Below, one piece after another: positions 8,281-15,959 of a stretch of 46,837 nt of DNA. This DNA is from an uncultured Pelagibacteraceae bacterium. GTDB lineage: Bacteria; Pseudomonadota; Alphaproteobacteria; Pelagibacterales; Pelagibacteraceae. The translations under genes and the position numbers were made by a program. Location of the stretch: contig CACGOO010000008.1 of the NCBI GenBank assembly GCA_902574685.1, positions 1-46,837 on the forward strand. The letters run 5' to 3'. Numbering within the stretch: the stretch's first letter is position 1; each line of letters begins with the position of its first letter. A model generated the notes under the pieces. That model had not been told where the DNA came from. It saw only the letters and a program-made list of their open reading frames with translations, and searched no databases.

Positions 8281-9405
8281 ATGCACTCAATTTCAAAAAT
8301 CTCAAAAAACGGGACTTATCTTCAAGTAATTTGGGATGACGGAAAAGAGAGTAAATTTAATTATATGTGGCTGAGAGATAATTGCCCTACAGCACACGAT
8401 AAAGATTCTAGGCATCGAATGTTTAATATTTTAGATGTGTCAGAAAATATAAACCCAAAAAAATACAATCTTAATAGTGATGGTAAATTAGAAATAGAGT
8501 GGAGTGAGGGAAATCATGTAAGCCATTATGATATTAATTGGCTTAGAGAGAATTGTTACACAATTAAAAATAACGAAGAATACAAATCACCTTATCAATT
8601 GTGGGATGGCAGTTTAGAAAAAAATATTGATAGTATATACATAGAACATAATGAAATAATATCTTCTGAACAGGGATTAATAAAATGGTTAGAACTTCTT
8701 CATTATAAAGGAATAGCCATAGTTTATAATGCTCCAGTAGAAAAAAATTCTGCGTTTCCTGTTTTAAATAGAATTAGCCACACAAGAGAGACATTTTTTA
8801 AAACACCTTTTGAAGTTATAAATATACCAAAACCGAATAACTCAGCTTATACAGCTCATGCACTTCAAAATCATATGGATTTACCATGGTTTGAAAATCC
8901 TCCAGGGTATCAATTTTTGCATTGTTTAGTTAATTCAGCAAAAGGAGGTGACTCATCAGCAGTAGATGCATTCGCTGTTGCAGAATATTTAAAGAATAAC
9001 GACAGAGATACTTTTGATACGCTAACAAAAATTCCTTTAAAGTTTAGAGACAAAGATTATACACAAGAAGCTCATAGAAGCTTTTATGGCACTGCAATAA
9101 GTCTAACAAAAGATGGTGATTATAATGATGTTAGATTTAGTACTGCAACTATGGACGCCTTAGATTGTCATCCAGATCAAATGGATAAAGTTTATAAATC
9201 TCATCATAAATTTGGAAAACTTTTACACGATGACAAATTTCAAATAAAATTTAGGCTAAGACCAGGAGATATATATACATTTAATAATAGAAGAGTTCTT
9301 CACGGAAGAACAGAATTTGATCCAAATTCTGGACACAGACACCTACAAGGTTATTACATGGATAGAGATGAAATTGTGGGTCGATTAAATTATCTTAAGA
9401 AATAA
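8281..9405 (+). CDS. Gamma-butyrobetaine dioxygenase-like Fe(II)/2-oxoglutarate oxygenase
   Basis: 374 residues from ATG 8281 (a TTG at 8269 would add four). It has the two-domain layout of BBOX/trimethyllysine hydroxylases: an N-terminal domain with VIWDDGKESKFNYMWLRDNCP, then the TauD-like catalytic fold. The iron facial triad is visible as His198 and Asp200 (NHMDLPW) and His341 (FNNRRVLHGR); PPGYQFLHCL is also family-typical. The reaction would be gamma-butyrobetaine to L-carnitine, feeding CdhA. The N-terminal zinc motif of animal BBOX (CxCxxC) is missing: only one Cys remains. It ends at a strong bidirectional terminator shared with convergent proX. Confidence 0.85.
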   Translation: MHSISKISKNGTYLQVIWDDGKESKFNYMWLRDNCPTAHDKDSRHRMFNILDVSENINPKKYNLNSDGKLEIEWSEGNHVSHYDINWLRENCYTIKNNEEYKSPYQLWDGSLEKNIDSIYIEHNEIISSEQGLIKWLELLHYKGIAIVYNAPVEKNSAFPVLNRISHTRETFFKTPFEVINIPKPNNSAYTAHALQNHMDLPWFENPPGYQFLHCLVNSAKGGDSSAVDAFAVAEYLKNNDRDTFDTLTKIPLKFRDKDYTQEAHRSFYGTAISLTKDGDYNDVRFSTATMDALDCHPDQMDKVYKSHHKFGKLLHDDKFQIKFRLRPGDIYTFNNRRVLHGRTEFDPNSGHRHLQGYYMDRDEIVGRLNYLKK

Positions 9406-9406
9406 A

Positions 9407-9437
9407 AAAAAGGGCTTTGAAAATCAAAGCCCTTTTT
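9407..9437. terminator. Bidirectional Rho-independent terminator
   Basis: A perfect 14-base stem (AAAAAGGGCTTTGA paired with its complement at 9424-9437) around an AAA loop, starting 1 base after the dioxygenase stop at 9405 and ending 21 bases before the proX stop codon. The A-tract on one side and T-tract on the other let it serve both convergent genes. Confidence 0.93.
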
Positions 9438-9458
9438 ATCTAATTTATTTTAAAGTTA

Positions 9459-10463
9459 TTATGGAAGCCAACTTTTCCATTTATCTGGATTATTGTCTAA
9501 CCACTCATTAACAACTTCTTTTACATCTCTTTTCTTAATATCAACTTCAACTAACATTTTAGCTTGGTCAATATTTTGTAAAGACATTTTTTCAAAGAAC
9601 TTCTTAGCATCAGCATGTTCTGCACTAGCAAAAGTAGCTGGGTTACCGTAGTTCATCGTGTAATCTTTAGCCCAACCAGTTGCTGGCCATGCAGCAGTTC
9701 CACAATCTTTCCAGTTATTTGCTTCAGTGAAGCTGTCACAAGTTTTGTGTTCTGGAAGTTGTACACCAACCATATCATACTCACCAAAGAACCAATGTGG
9801 TGACCATAGATAAAGTAGGAATGGCTCTTTACGCATGTAAGCAGCTTTTGCTTCTGCGATAGCAGCAGCTTCTGTTCCAAGTTCATCAGCCTGGAAGTCT
9901 ATTCCTAAAAGATCAAGTCTTTTTTGGTCATGACAGTTCCAACCTGCAACCGGACATCCAATAAGTCTACCTTTTTTACCACTTTCAATTGTTGCAAATT
10001 TTGCTTTGTGTTTATTTAAGTCTTTCCAAGTTTTAATACCTAGTTCTTCAGCAGCGTATCTTGGTATCCAGTAGTCTGACATACCGATTATTCCTGCTGT
10101 TCCAAGTAAATCTACACTTCCATCACCACTGTATGTCCCAACGACTTTACCTTCGTATATTAAGTCCTCATTTAACATAACAGTATCAGCTTCAGCGTAA
10201 CTTGGCCAACTTTCACAAGCGAAGTCTAACTCACCTGCAGCGATTGCTTCCCATAAACCAGTTCCTGAAGGAAATACAGTTTGTTTAATTTTGTATCCCA
10301 TTTCTCTTTCAAGAATTGCTACGGCAACTTCGCAAGTAATTATTCCACCAGTCCAATCTGCTATAGCTGCGTGAAGTCTTTTGGCTGCATTGGCTTGACC
10401 AAAGCTTCCAATTAACAGAGCTACAGAAAGAATTAGTGCTGATATCTTTTTTGATAACTTCAT
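9459..10463 (-). CDS. proX: Glycine betaine/carnitine-type ABC binding protein (ProX/OpuAC family)
   Basis: 334 residues with a signal peptide (MKLSKKISALILSVALLIG, cleavage likely after ANA at residue 27). The mature part follows the OpuAC type-II receptor pattern: ADWTGGIITCEVAVAIL, VFPSGTGLWEAIAAGELDFACESWP and LYLWSPHWFFGEYDM; the many Trp and Tyr residues are those that usually form the aromatic box for quaternary ammonium groups. It delivers betaine-like ligands to the adjacent double permease. Context makes carnitine, butyrobetaine or glycine betaine likely ligands. An AGAGAGG ribosome site lies 6 bases upstream and a candidate own promoter sits in the gap after proW. Confidence 0.92.
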   Translation of the reverse strand: MKLSKKISALILSVALLIGSFGQANAAKRLHAAIADWTGGIITCEVAVAILEREMGYKIKQTVFPSGTGLWEAIAAGELDFACESWPSYAEADTVMLNEDLIYEGKVVGTYSGDGSVDLLGTAGIIGMSDYWIPRYAAEELGIKTWKDLNKHKAKFATIESGKKGRLIGCPVAGWNCHDQKRLDLLGIDFQADELGTEAAAIAEAKAAYMRKEPFLLYLWSPHWFFGEYDMVGVQLPEHKTCDSFTEANNWKDCGTAAWPATGWAKDYTMNYGNPATFASAEHADAKKFFEKMSLQNIDQAKMLVEVDIKKRDVKEVVNEWLDNNPDKWKSWLP

Positions 10464-10496
10464 TTATTTCCTCTCTTTTTAATTAATTAAAAACAC

Positions 10497-10526
10497 ATTT
10501 TAGATCAAAATGTATTGGTATGTAAA
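10497..10526 (-). promoter_or_regulatory. Candidate sigma-70-type promoter for proX
   Basis: On the minus strand, TTTACA (10526-10521) and TAAAAT (10502-10497) are each one mismatch from consensus and are separated by 18 bases, about 33 bases before the proX start. The -10 hexamer lies within a 7-base inverted repeat (ACATTTT/AAAATGT, 10495-10513). It would let proX be expressed above proW. A+T-rich DNA gives such matches by chance, hence modest confidence. Confidence 0.4.
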
Positions 10527-10531
10527 CCACG

Positions 10532-10547
10532 CAAATAGTACTATTTG
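10532..10547. repeat. 16-base perfect palindrome after the proW stop
   Basis: CAAATAGTACTATTTG is its own reverse complement and lies 2 bases beyond the proW stop codon, between proW and the candidate proX promoter. It has no T-tract, so it is not a standard terminator; it could be an operator or an mRNA-end hairpin protecting the upstream message. Confidence 0.35.
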
Positions 10548-10549
10548 TC

Positions 10550-12670
10550 TTAGCTTATTAAGCCTAAAGCTTCTCTTTGTTTCTTAGTCCACGCAAGTGT
10601 AATTCTATCAATAATAATAGCTAACAATACAATTCCAATACCAGCTGCTAATCCTCTTCCAGTATCTGATCTCGCAAGACCATTAAATACTTCTAAACCT
10701 AAACCCTTACCACCAATAAGTGGTGTAACTATTTGCATTGCAAAAGCCATAATTACAGTCTGATTAAATCCAATAACTAAACTTGGAATAGCTAACGGGA
10801 ACTTAACTTTATTTAATGTTTGAATAAGTGTTCCACCAAATGATCTCGATACTTCAGAGTAAGTGCCAGAAACCTGTGTTAAACCTAGAGATGTTAATCG
10901 AATTATTGGCGGAATTGAATATATTACAGTTGCAAGAACAGCTGACACTGTTCCACCACCAAAAAACATTAGAACAGGAATTAAATAACAGAAATAAGGA
11001 AGTGTTTGCATTGCATCCAACACTACGTTCTGAATATTTCTAAATCTTTCATTGTAAGATGCAATTATTCCAAGCGGAACTCCTATAACAAAACACAGCA
11101 CTACAGACACAAGTACTGAGGATAAAGTTATCATTGATTGTGTCCATATTCCACATGCACCAATGAATAGAAGAAGTACCGCAGTAATTATTGCAAATCT
11201 TATTCCAACAGTTACATAACCTAAAGCTGAAAATACTGCTAATGTATACCACCAAGGTATTTGAGTTAGAAAAACATCTAAAGGTCTTAACAAATTTAAA
11301 TAAACAAAAGCTCTTAAACCTTTTGCAAAAGAAATAAATCCTGGATTTACAGTCAGGCTTTCTACTGCATTTGTAATTGGTTGTCTTATTGATAATTTCC
11401 ATTCTTTTGGAAATGTTCCTATTTCTAAAAAGTAATGATCTATAAATGCAATTAAAAATAAAACTAAAAAATAAGGAATAACATAATATCTTTTGCTAAT
11501 AAATTCACCGATGTTTTCAGCTGTAGATTTATTAAAAATTGAAACTAAAACTCTAAATACTATTGCTATAGCAGATGTAACTGTTTGACATATGATTTTT
11601 AAAATCTTATTTCCAAAACTGAACGGCATTTCTAAAATTTTTGCGATTTGATATTTTTCCCAACTTTGTGGAAGTAAATAAAATCTTTGAACATCTGAAG
11701 GAAGTCTTTCTACATCTTTACTAAACGCTAAACTAAATCTATCAAACATTATCGCCATAAATAAAATACATAGCCCACCTTCCATTGCCCAACCAACATC
11801 CAATCTTCTTATTGCTTGCCAAACTTGGCCACCAATACCTTCGGCACCTATAAAACATGCAAGAACCACTAATGCCAATGCCATCATTATTACTTGGTTA
11901 ATACCCATCATTATACTTGGTAAAGATAATGGAATTTTAATTTTAAATAACAATTGAAGTTTACTTGAACCAAAGGAAGTTGCAGACTCAATAGTTTGAG
12001 CTGGCACTTGTCTTATACCAGTGTTTGTCAATCTTATTATTGGAGGCATTGCATATATCATGGTAGCCAATATTGCTGGCGCGCCTCCTATCCCAAAAAA
12101 AAATAATGCTGGGAACAAATATACAAATGCTGGCATTACTTGCATAGTATCTAATACTGGCTTCATGAAATTTTCAAATCTATTACTTTGTGAACACAAG
12201 ACACCCAGTATAAATCCAAAAAATACACATAATAAAACTGACAGACCCATCAATGCCACTGTTTGTAAGGATGGTTCCCACATTCCTGTAGCTCCCCAAA
12301 AATAAACTACAAAAGAAGAATAAATTCCCAATCGCAAACCACCCGCAATTATGCAAGGTATTACAATTATTGCTGCTATTAAAATCCAAGGAGACTCTAG
12401 CAAAAAGTCTTCTAAAAAATAGTAAGTTTCTTTTATATAGCTTGCTATAATTTTAGTGACCCATCTGTAATTTTTTTTTAAATAATCTTCTCCATCGTTC
12501 ACCCAAGCTGTAAATGTAAATTTATCAGTGACTTCTTTAGGAAATTTTGAAGGCCCTTCACTTTGAGTAGATAGCCAGAGTGCTACCAAAAAAACAACTC
12601 CAATAATTACATAAGTTATTATGTTTTTTGATTGATTTGATTTATCTATTAAATCAGTTCTAGTAGCCAT
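10550..12670 (-). CDS. proW: Tandem-fused glycine betaine ABC permease (double ProW)
   Basis: 706 residues, about twice a normal ProW, because two complete BPD-transport domains are fused. Domain 1 covers about 135-320 and domain 2 about 515-695, each preceded by extra N-terminal membrane helices (about 20-35, 95-125 and 398-412, 475-505). The halves are clearly homologous: LDTMQVMPAFVYLFPALFFFG (173-193) against LDAMQTLPYFCYLIPVLMFFG (551-571), and the coupling-helix regions ESATSFGSSKLQLLFKIKIP and EVSRSFGGTLIQTLNKVKFP. A single polypeptide could thus form the two-permease core served by ProV and ProX. It is first in the minus-strand operon with proX and divergent from proV across 77 bases. 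Confidence 0.92.
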   Translation of the reverse strand: MATRTDLIDKSNQSKNIITYVIIGVVFLVALWLSTQSEGPSKFPKEVTDKFTFTAWVNDGEDYLKKNYRWVTKIIASYIKETYYFLEDFLLESPWILIAAIIVIPCIIAGGLRLGIYSSFVVYFWGATGMWEPSLQTVALMGLSVLLCVFFGFILGVLCSQSNRFENFMKPVLDTMQVMPAFVYLFPALFFFGIGGAPAILATMIYAMPPIIRLTNTGIRQVPAQTIESATSFGSSKLQLLFKIKIPLSLPSIMMGINQVIMMALALVVLACFIGAEGIGGQVWQAIRRLDVGWAMEGGLCILFMAIMFDRFSLAFSKDVERLPSDVQRFYLLPQSWEKYQIAKILEMPFSFGNKILKIICQTVTSAIAIVFRVLVSIFNKSTAENIGEFISKRYYVIPYFLVLFLIAFIDHYFLEIGTFPKEWKLSIRQPITNAVESLTVNPGFISFAKGLRAFVYLNLLRPLDVFLTQIPWWYTLAVFSALGYVTVGIRFAIITAVLLLFIGACGIWTQSMITLSSVLVSVVLCFVIGVPLGIIASYNERFRNIQNVVLDAMQTLPYFCYLIPVLMFFGGGTVSAVLATVIYSIPPIIRLTSLGLTQVSGTYSEVSRSFGGTLIQTLNKVKFPLAIPSLVIGFNQTVIMAFAMQIVTPLIGGKGLGLEVFNGLARSDTGRGLAAGIGIVLLAIIIDRITLAWTKKQREALGLIS

Positions 12671-12691
12671 GTTCGCAAGTTAAAATAAATA

Positions 12692-12712
12692 ATTTTACAT
12701 TTAAAGTAAAAT
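12692..12712. promoter_or_regulatory. Inverted repeat in the proW/proV divergent region
   Basis: ATTTTAC (12692-12698) and GTAAAAT (12706-12712) form 7-base arms around a 7-base spacer in the 77-base gap between divergent proW and proV. The position suits an operator controlling both; the base composition makes a chance repeat possible. Confidence 0.25.
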
Positions 12713-12747
12713 ATTGTCTATTTTTGGGGTAATATTATTTATTAAAA

Positions 12748-13794
12748 ATGGCTGTAGAACAAAAAATCACTTGTACAAATATATGGAAGTTATTTGGACC
12801 AGACGAAAAAAGAATTATTAAAAACCTTGATAAAAATTTAAGTATTAAGGAAGTTCAAGAAAAGACAGGACATGTTGTTGCTGTAAAAGATGTCAGTTTC
12901 TCAATTCAAAAAGGTGAAACATTTGTAGTAATGGGATTATCTGGTAGTGGAAAATCAACACTAGTGAGATGTATTTCGAGATTGATTGAACCAACAGCCG
13001 GCATAGTGAAAATGGATGATGTTGAAGTTACAAAAATGAGTGCAAGTGAATTATTAGAATTAAGAAGAAATAAAATGAGCATGGTTTTCCAACATTTTGG
13101 TTTATTTCCTCATAGAACAGTTCTAGAAAATATTGGTTATGGATTAGAAGTAAGGGGAACAAAAAAAGATATAAGAACAGAAAAGTCAATGGAAGTTTTA
13201 AAAATGGTTGGCTTAGATGGTTGGCATAATAATTATCCAAGAGAATTATCTGGAGGTATGCAGCAAAGGGTAGGACTTGCAAGAGCACTAGCTGTGGATC
13301 CTGAAATATTAATTTTTGATGAACCTTTTTCAGCATTGGATCCTTTGATTAGAAGAGAGATGCAAGATGAGCTTTTAAAGATCCAAGAAAAGCTTCAAAA
13401 AACTATGGTATTTATAACTCACGACTTTTTAGAGGCAATTAAAATGGGAGACCACATTGCAATCATGAAAGATGGAGAAGTTTCTCAAGTGGGTACACCT
13501 GAAGAAATTGTATCTAATCCGAAAGATCAATATGTTAAAGACTTTTGTGAAGATGTTCCTAAATATAAAGTATTAAGTGCAGGCAAAGTTATGAGAACTG
13601 AGTGCTGCAATGAAACAAAAAATTTATTTGAGAATGGAAAAGATAATATTTTAGATAATTCTAAAATTGAAAATTTGATAGATAGGCTAATTGATAATGA
13701 TAAAACTTATCCAGTAGTTTGTAATGAAAGTGGAAAGCTATTAGGTGAAATAGACAGAGTAATAGTCATGAAATCTATGAGATCAAATCAATAA
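12748..13794 (+). CDS. proV: Glycine betaine/carnitine ABC transporter ATPase (ProV)
   Basis: 348 residues. Walker A is GLSGSGKST (63-71), the signature is LSGGMQQRVGLARAL, Walker B is ILIFDEPFSALDP, and the switch His follows in ITHDF. The N-terminal extension before the nucleotide-binding core is typical of ProV/OpuAA. After the ATPase, the C-terminal 70 or so residues (DNSKIENLIDRLIDNDKTYPVVCNESGKLLGEIDR) resemble a single degenerate CBS unit, shorter than the tandem CBS pair of OpuA. It powers the double ProW and ProX encoded on the opposite strand. The end overlaps the convergent EamA gene by 7 bases. Confidence 0.92.
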   Translation: MAVEQKITCTNIWKLFGPDEKRIIKNLDKNLSIKEVQEKTGHVVAVKDVSFSIQKGETFVVMGLSGSGKSTLVRCISRLIEPTAGIVKMDDVEVTKMSASELLELRRNKMSMVFQHFGLFPHRTVLENIGYGLEVRGTKKDIRTEKSMEVLKMVGLDGWHNNYPRELSGGMQQRVGLARALAVDPEILIFDEPFSALDPLIRREMQDELLKIQEKLQKTMVFITHDFLEAIKMGDHIAIMKDGEVSQVGTPEEIVSNPKDQYVKDFCEDVPKYKVLSAGKVMRTECCNETKNLFENGKDNILDNSKIENLIDRLIDNDKTYPVVCNESGKLLGEIDRVIVMKSMRSNQ

Positions 13795-14720
13795 ATTTGC
13801 TTATTACCTTCTATTGATTTCTTTTTAATATTATCTCTCCATATAATAATCATACCAGCAAAAATAATTACTATTACTCCAGGAAATAGTTGGCTCCATG
13901 GAGCTTCATTAAAAAAAATCCAACCAAGAATAAAAGATGACGGTATCCCAAGATACTCAAATGAAGCTATTTTACTTGCTGAAATTAAACGGTAAGAATA
14001 AATAAACAATATTGCTGCTGTACCACCTAAAACTCCAGTCATTGTCATCAAAATAAAATCTTTAAAATTTTTAATTTCAACATGTCCTGTAGTTACAAAA
14101 AATAAAAGTAAACCACCAATGACATTAAATATTAATGTGTATAACTGAATTTTTGCAGTTGAATGATTGCCTTGAATGAATTTTAAAATTATGACAGTGA
14201 AAGCCCATGCTATAGCGGTTAGAATTGGAAAAATTGAGTACAAACTAAAAATTTCACTTGTTGGTTTCATTATCATAACTACACCAACAAAACCAATTAT
14301 AACTGCTGACCATCTGTAAATACCAATTTTTTCACTCAATAAAATTATTGATAGTATTACTATGAAGAAAGGTGATGAAAAGGTTAGCGTCATTGCTGTT
14401 GCAAATTCCAGATTTACTACTGAGATAAAAATGAATACATTCATAGAAAGAAAACATATTCCTCTCAAACAACTCAATATCAAAAACTTATTTCCTAAGT
14501 TTTTGAATATTGTTGAAAATTCATTTGTGAATAAGATCAATAATAACAAAGGTATAATTGCTGCTACATTTCTAAATAAAGTTAATTGAATTATTGAGTA
14601 TTCATCACCTAAAAATTTAATAATAACCATGTAAAGATCTATACATAAAATTGCTAAGAGCATTGTAGCAATTGCTAAATATGTTTTTTTTAGATCTGTT
14701 TTTTCAGATGAAATTTTCAT
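13788..14720 (-). CDS. EamA/DMT-family transporter
   Basis: 310 residues with about ten membrane helices in two EamA repeats: LTLFRNVAAIIPLLLLI, TLTFSSPFFIVILSIILLSEKIG and YRWSAVIIGFVGVVMIMKP in the first, and ASFEYLGIPSSFILGWIFFNE in the second. These correspond position by position to motifs in the EamA at 703-1650, so the two are probably paralogues. Likely an inner-membrane exporter of a metabolite; substrate unknown. It is transcribed alone, convergent with proV (7-base overlap) and divergent from the iron alcohol dehydrogenase (38 bases). Confidence 0.9.
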   Translation of the reverse strand: MKISSEKTDLKKTYLAIATMLLAILCIDLYMVIIKFLGDEYSIIQLTLFRNVAAIIPLLLLILFTNEFSTIFKNLGNKFLILSCLRGICFLSMNVFIFISVVNLEFATAMTLTFSSPFFIVILSIILLSEKIGIYRWSAVIIGFVGVVMIMKPTSEIFSLYSIFPILTAIAWAFTVIILKFIQGNHSTAKIQLYTLIFNVIGGLLLFFVTTGHVEIKNFKDFILMTMTGVLGGTAAILFIYSYRLISASKIASFEYLGIPSSFILGWIFFNEAPWSQLFPGVIVIIFAGMIIIWRDNIKKKSIEGNKQIY

Positions 14721-14758
14721 TTAATAATATTGAAATTAGTATAAGTTTTTAAAATATT

Positions 14759-15949
14759 ATGCAAAATTTTAAGCTTAATGAAGAATTTTTATTAAATAAT
14801 CAGGATTGGACATTCCCAACTTTTACAGCTTATGGACCTGGAAGATTTAAAGAAATTGGAAAGTTTTGTAAAAATTTTAAAATAAATAATGCATTAATCG
14901 TTACTGATAGTGGTAGTGTAAATTTACCATTTATAAGTGATTTACAAAATTTACTTAATGACTCAAAAATCAAATCAGATATTTATTCAAATATATCGCC
15001 AAATCCTAGAGATGATGAAATAGATTCTGGATGTAAAAAATTTCGTGAAGGCAATCATGATGCAATAATTGCAATAGGCGGTGGAAGTGCAATGGATGGA
15101 GGAAAAGCAATTTCTCTTACAGTTGATAGCGGTGTGCCTTTATGGGATTTTGAATTTGAAAAAGAGCCACCAAAACTAACTATGGAAAATCCTTTTCCAA
15201 AAATAATTACTATTCCAACTACAGCAGGAACAGGTGCTGAAACTGAAGTTACTGCCATGGTCACTCATCTTGAAAAAGGAATGAAATTTTGTTTATGGCA
15301 TCCAGATGCCCGACCATGTTTAGCTTTAGTAGATCCAGAGCTAACTTTAAAATTACCGGCTAATCTTACTGCTTGGACCGGTATAGATGCAATGATACAT
15401 GCAATTGAAGGTTATAGTGTTCCTATGTTTCATCCACTTTGTGATGGTTCTGCATTAGAAAGTTTAAATTTAATTTCAAAATCACTTTATGCAGCTGTCG
15501 AAGAACCTGATAATCTTTTAGCGAGAGGAGGAATGATTATAGGATCTTATTTGGGTGGAATAGCTTTCTTAAAAGGCCTAGGTTTAGTTCATGCAATTTC
15601 GCACATGGTTGGTGCTGAATATAATACTCATCATGGATTGACTAATGCAATTATACTTCCTGCAGTCATGAAATATAATTTACCTGGATTAGAAGAAAAA
15701 GTAAAAAGAATGTCAGAGGCCATGCAATTTGAAAACCATTCAATTGAAAGTTTTCAAGACAACTTAAATATAATTCTAGATAGATTAAAAATCCCTAAAG
15801 GATTAAATGAATTAGGAGTGCCAGAAGATTGCCAAGAGAGAATAGCAAAGAAATCAATGTTAGACCAAGCTTATGGACAAAATCCTAAAAAGGCATCATT
15901 AGATGAGGTCAAGACTTTAGTTTTAGAGAGTATTAGACAAGCAAGATAG
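14759..15949 (+). CDS. Iron-containing (group III) alcohol dehydrogenase
   Basis: 396 residues, standard for the family. The NAD(P)-binding glycine motif is AIGGGSAMDGGKAI (105-118), followed by TIPTTAGTGAETEVTAM. Metal ligands fit Asp210, His214, His278 and His292, with spacing matching FucO-type enzymes. It would interconvert a primary alcohol (or hydroxy acid) and an aldehyde. Substrate is not evident; related enzymes act on ethanol, 1,3-propanediol, 4-hydroxybutyrate or 3-hydroxypropionate. It begins a four-gene operon: amidase 10 bases after, EamA 2 bases after that, then a homocysteine methyltransferase overlapping by one base. Confidence 0.9.
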   Translation: MQNFKLNEEFLLNNQDWTFPTFTAYGPGRFKEIGKFCKNFKINNALIVTDSGSVNLPFISDLQNLLNDSKIKSDIYSNISPNPRDDEIDSGCKKFREGNHDAIIAIGGGSAMDGGKAISLTVDSGVPLWDFEFEKEPPKLTMENPFPKIITIPTTAGTGAETEVTAMVTHLEKGMKFCLWHPDARPCLALVDPELTLKLPANLTAWTGIDAMIHAIEGYSVPMFHPLCDGSALESLNLISKSLYAAVEEPDNLLARGGMIIGSYLGGIAFLKGLGLVHAISHMVGAEYNTHHGLTNAIILPAVMKYNLPGLEEKVKRMSEAMQFENHSIESFQDNLNIILDRLKIPKGLNELGVPEDCQERIAKKSMLDQAYGQNPKKASLDEVKTLVLESIRQAR

Positions 15950-15959
15950 GTTTAATTAA

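Noticed and set aside
11049..11402. Cys-rich 117-residue open frame on the minus strand
   Set aside because: It lies wholly inside the double ProW gene in another frame; its composition is what frame-shifted membrane-protein codons give, and ProW homology is unbroken there.
12183..12389. 68-residue minus-strand frame inside ProW
   Set aside because: Also a shadow of the ProW reading frame, with no start context or family resemblance.
14759..15949. Assignment of the Fe-alcohol dehydrogenase to DMSP catabolism (DddB-type)
   Set aside because: No DMSP lyase or other ddd gene is visible nearby; the substrate is left open.
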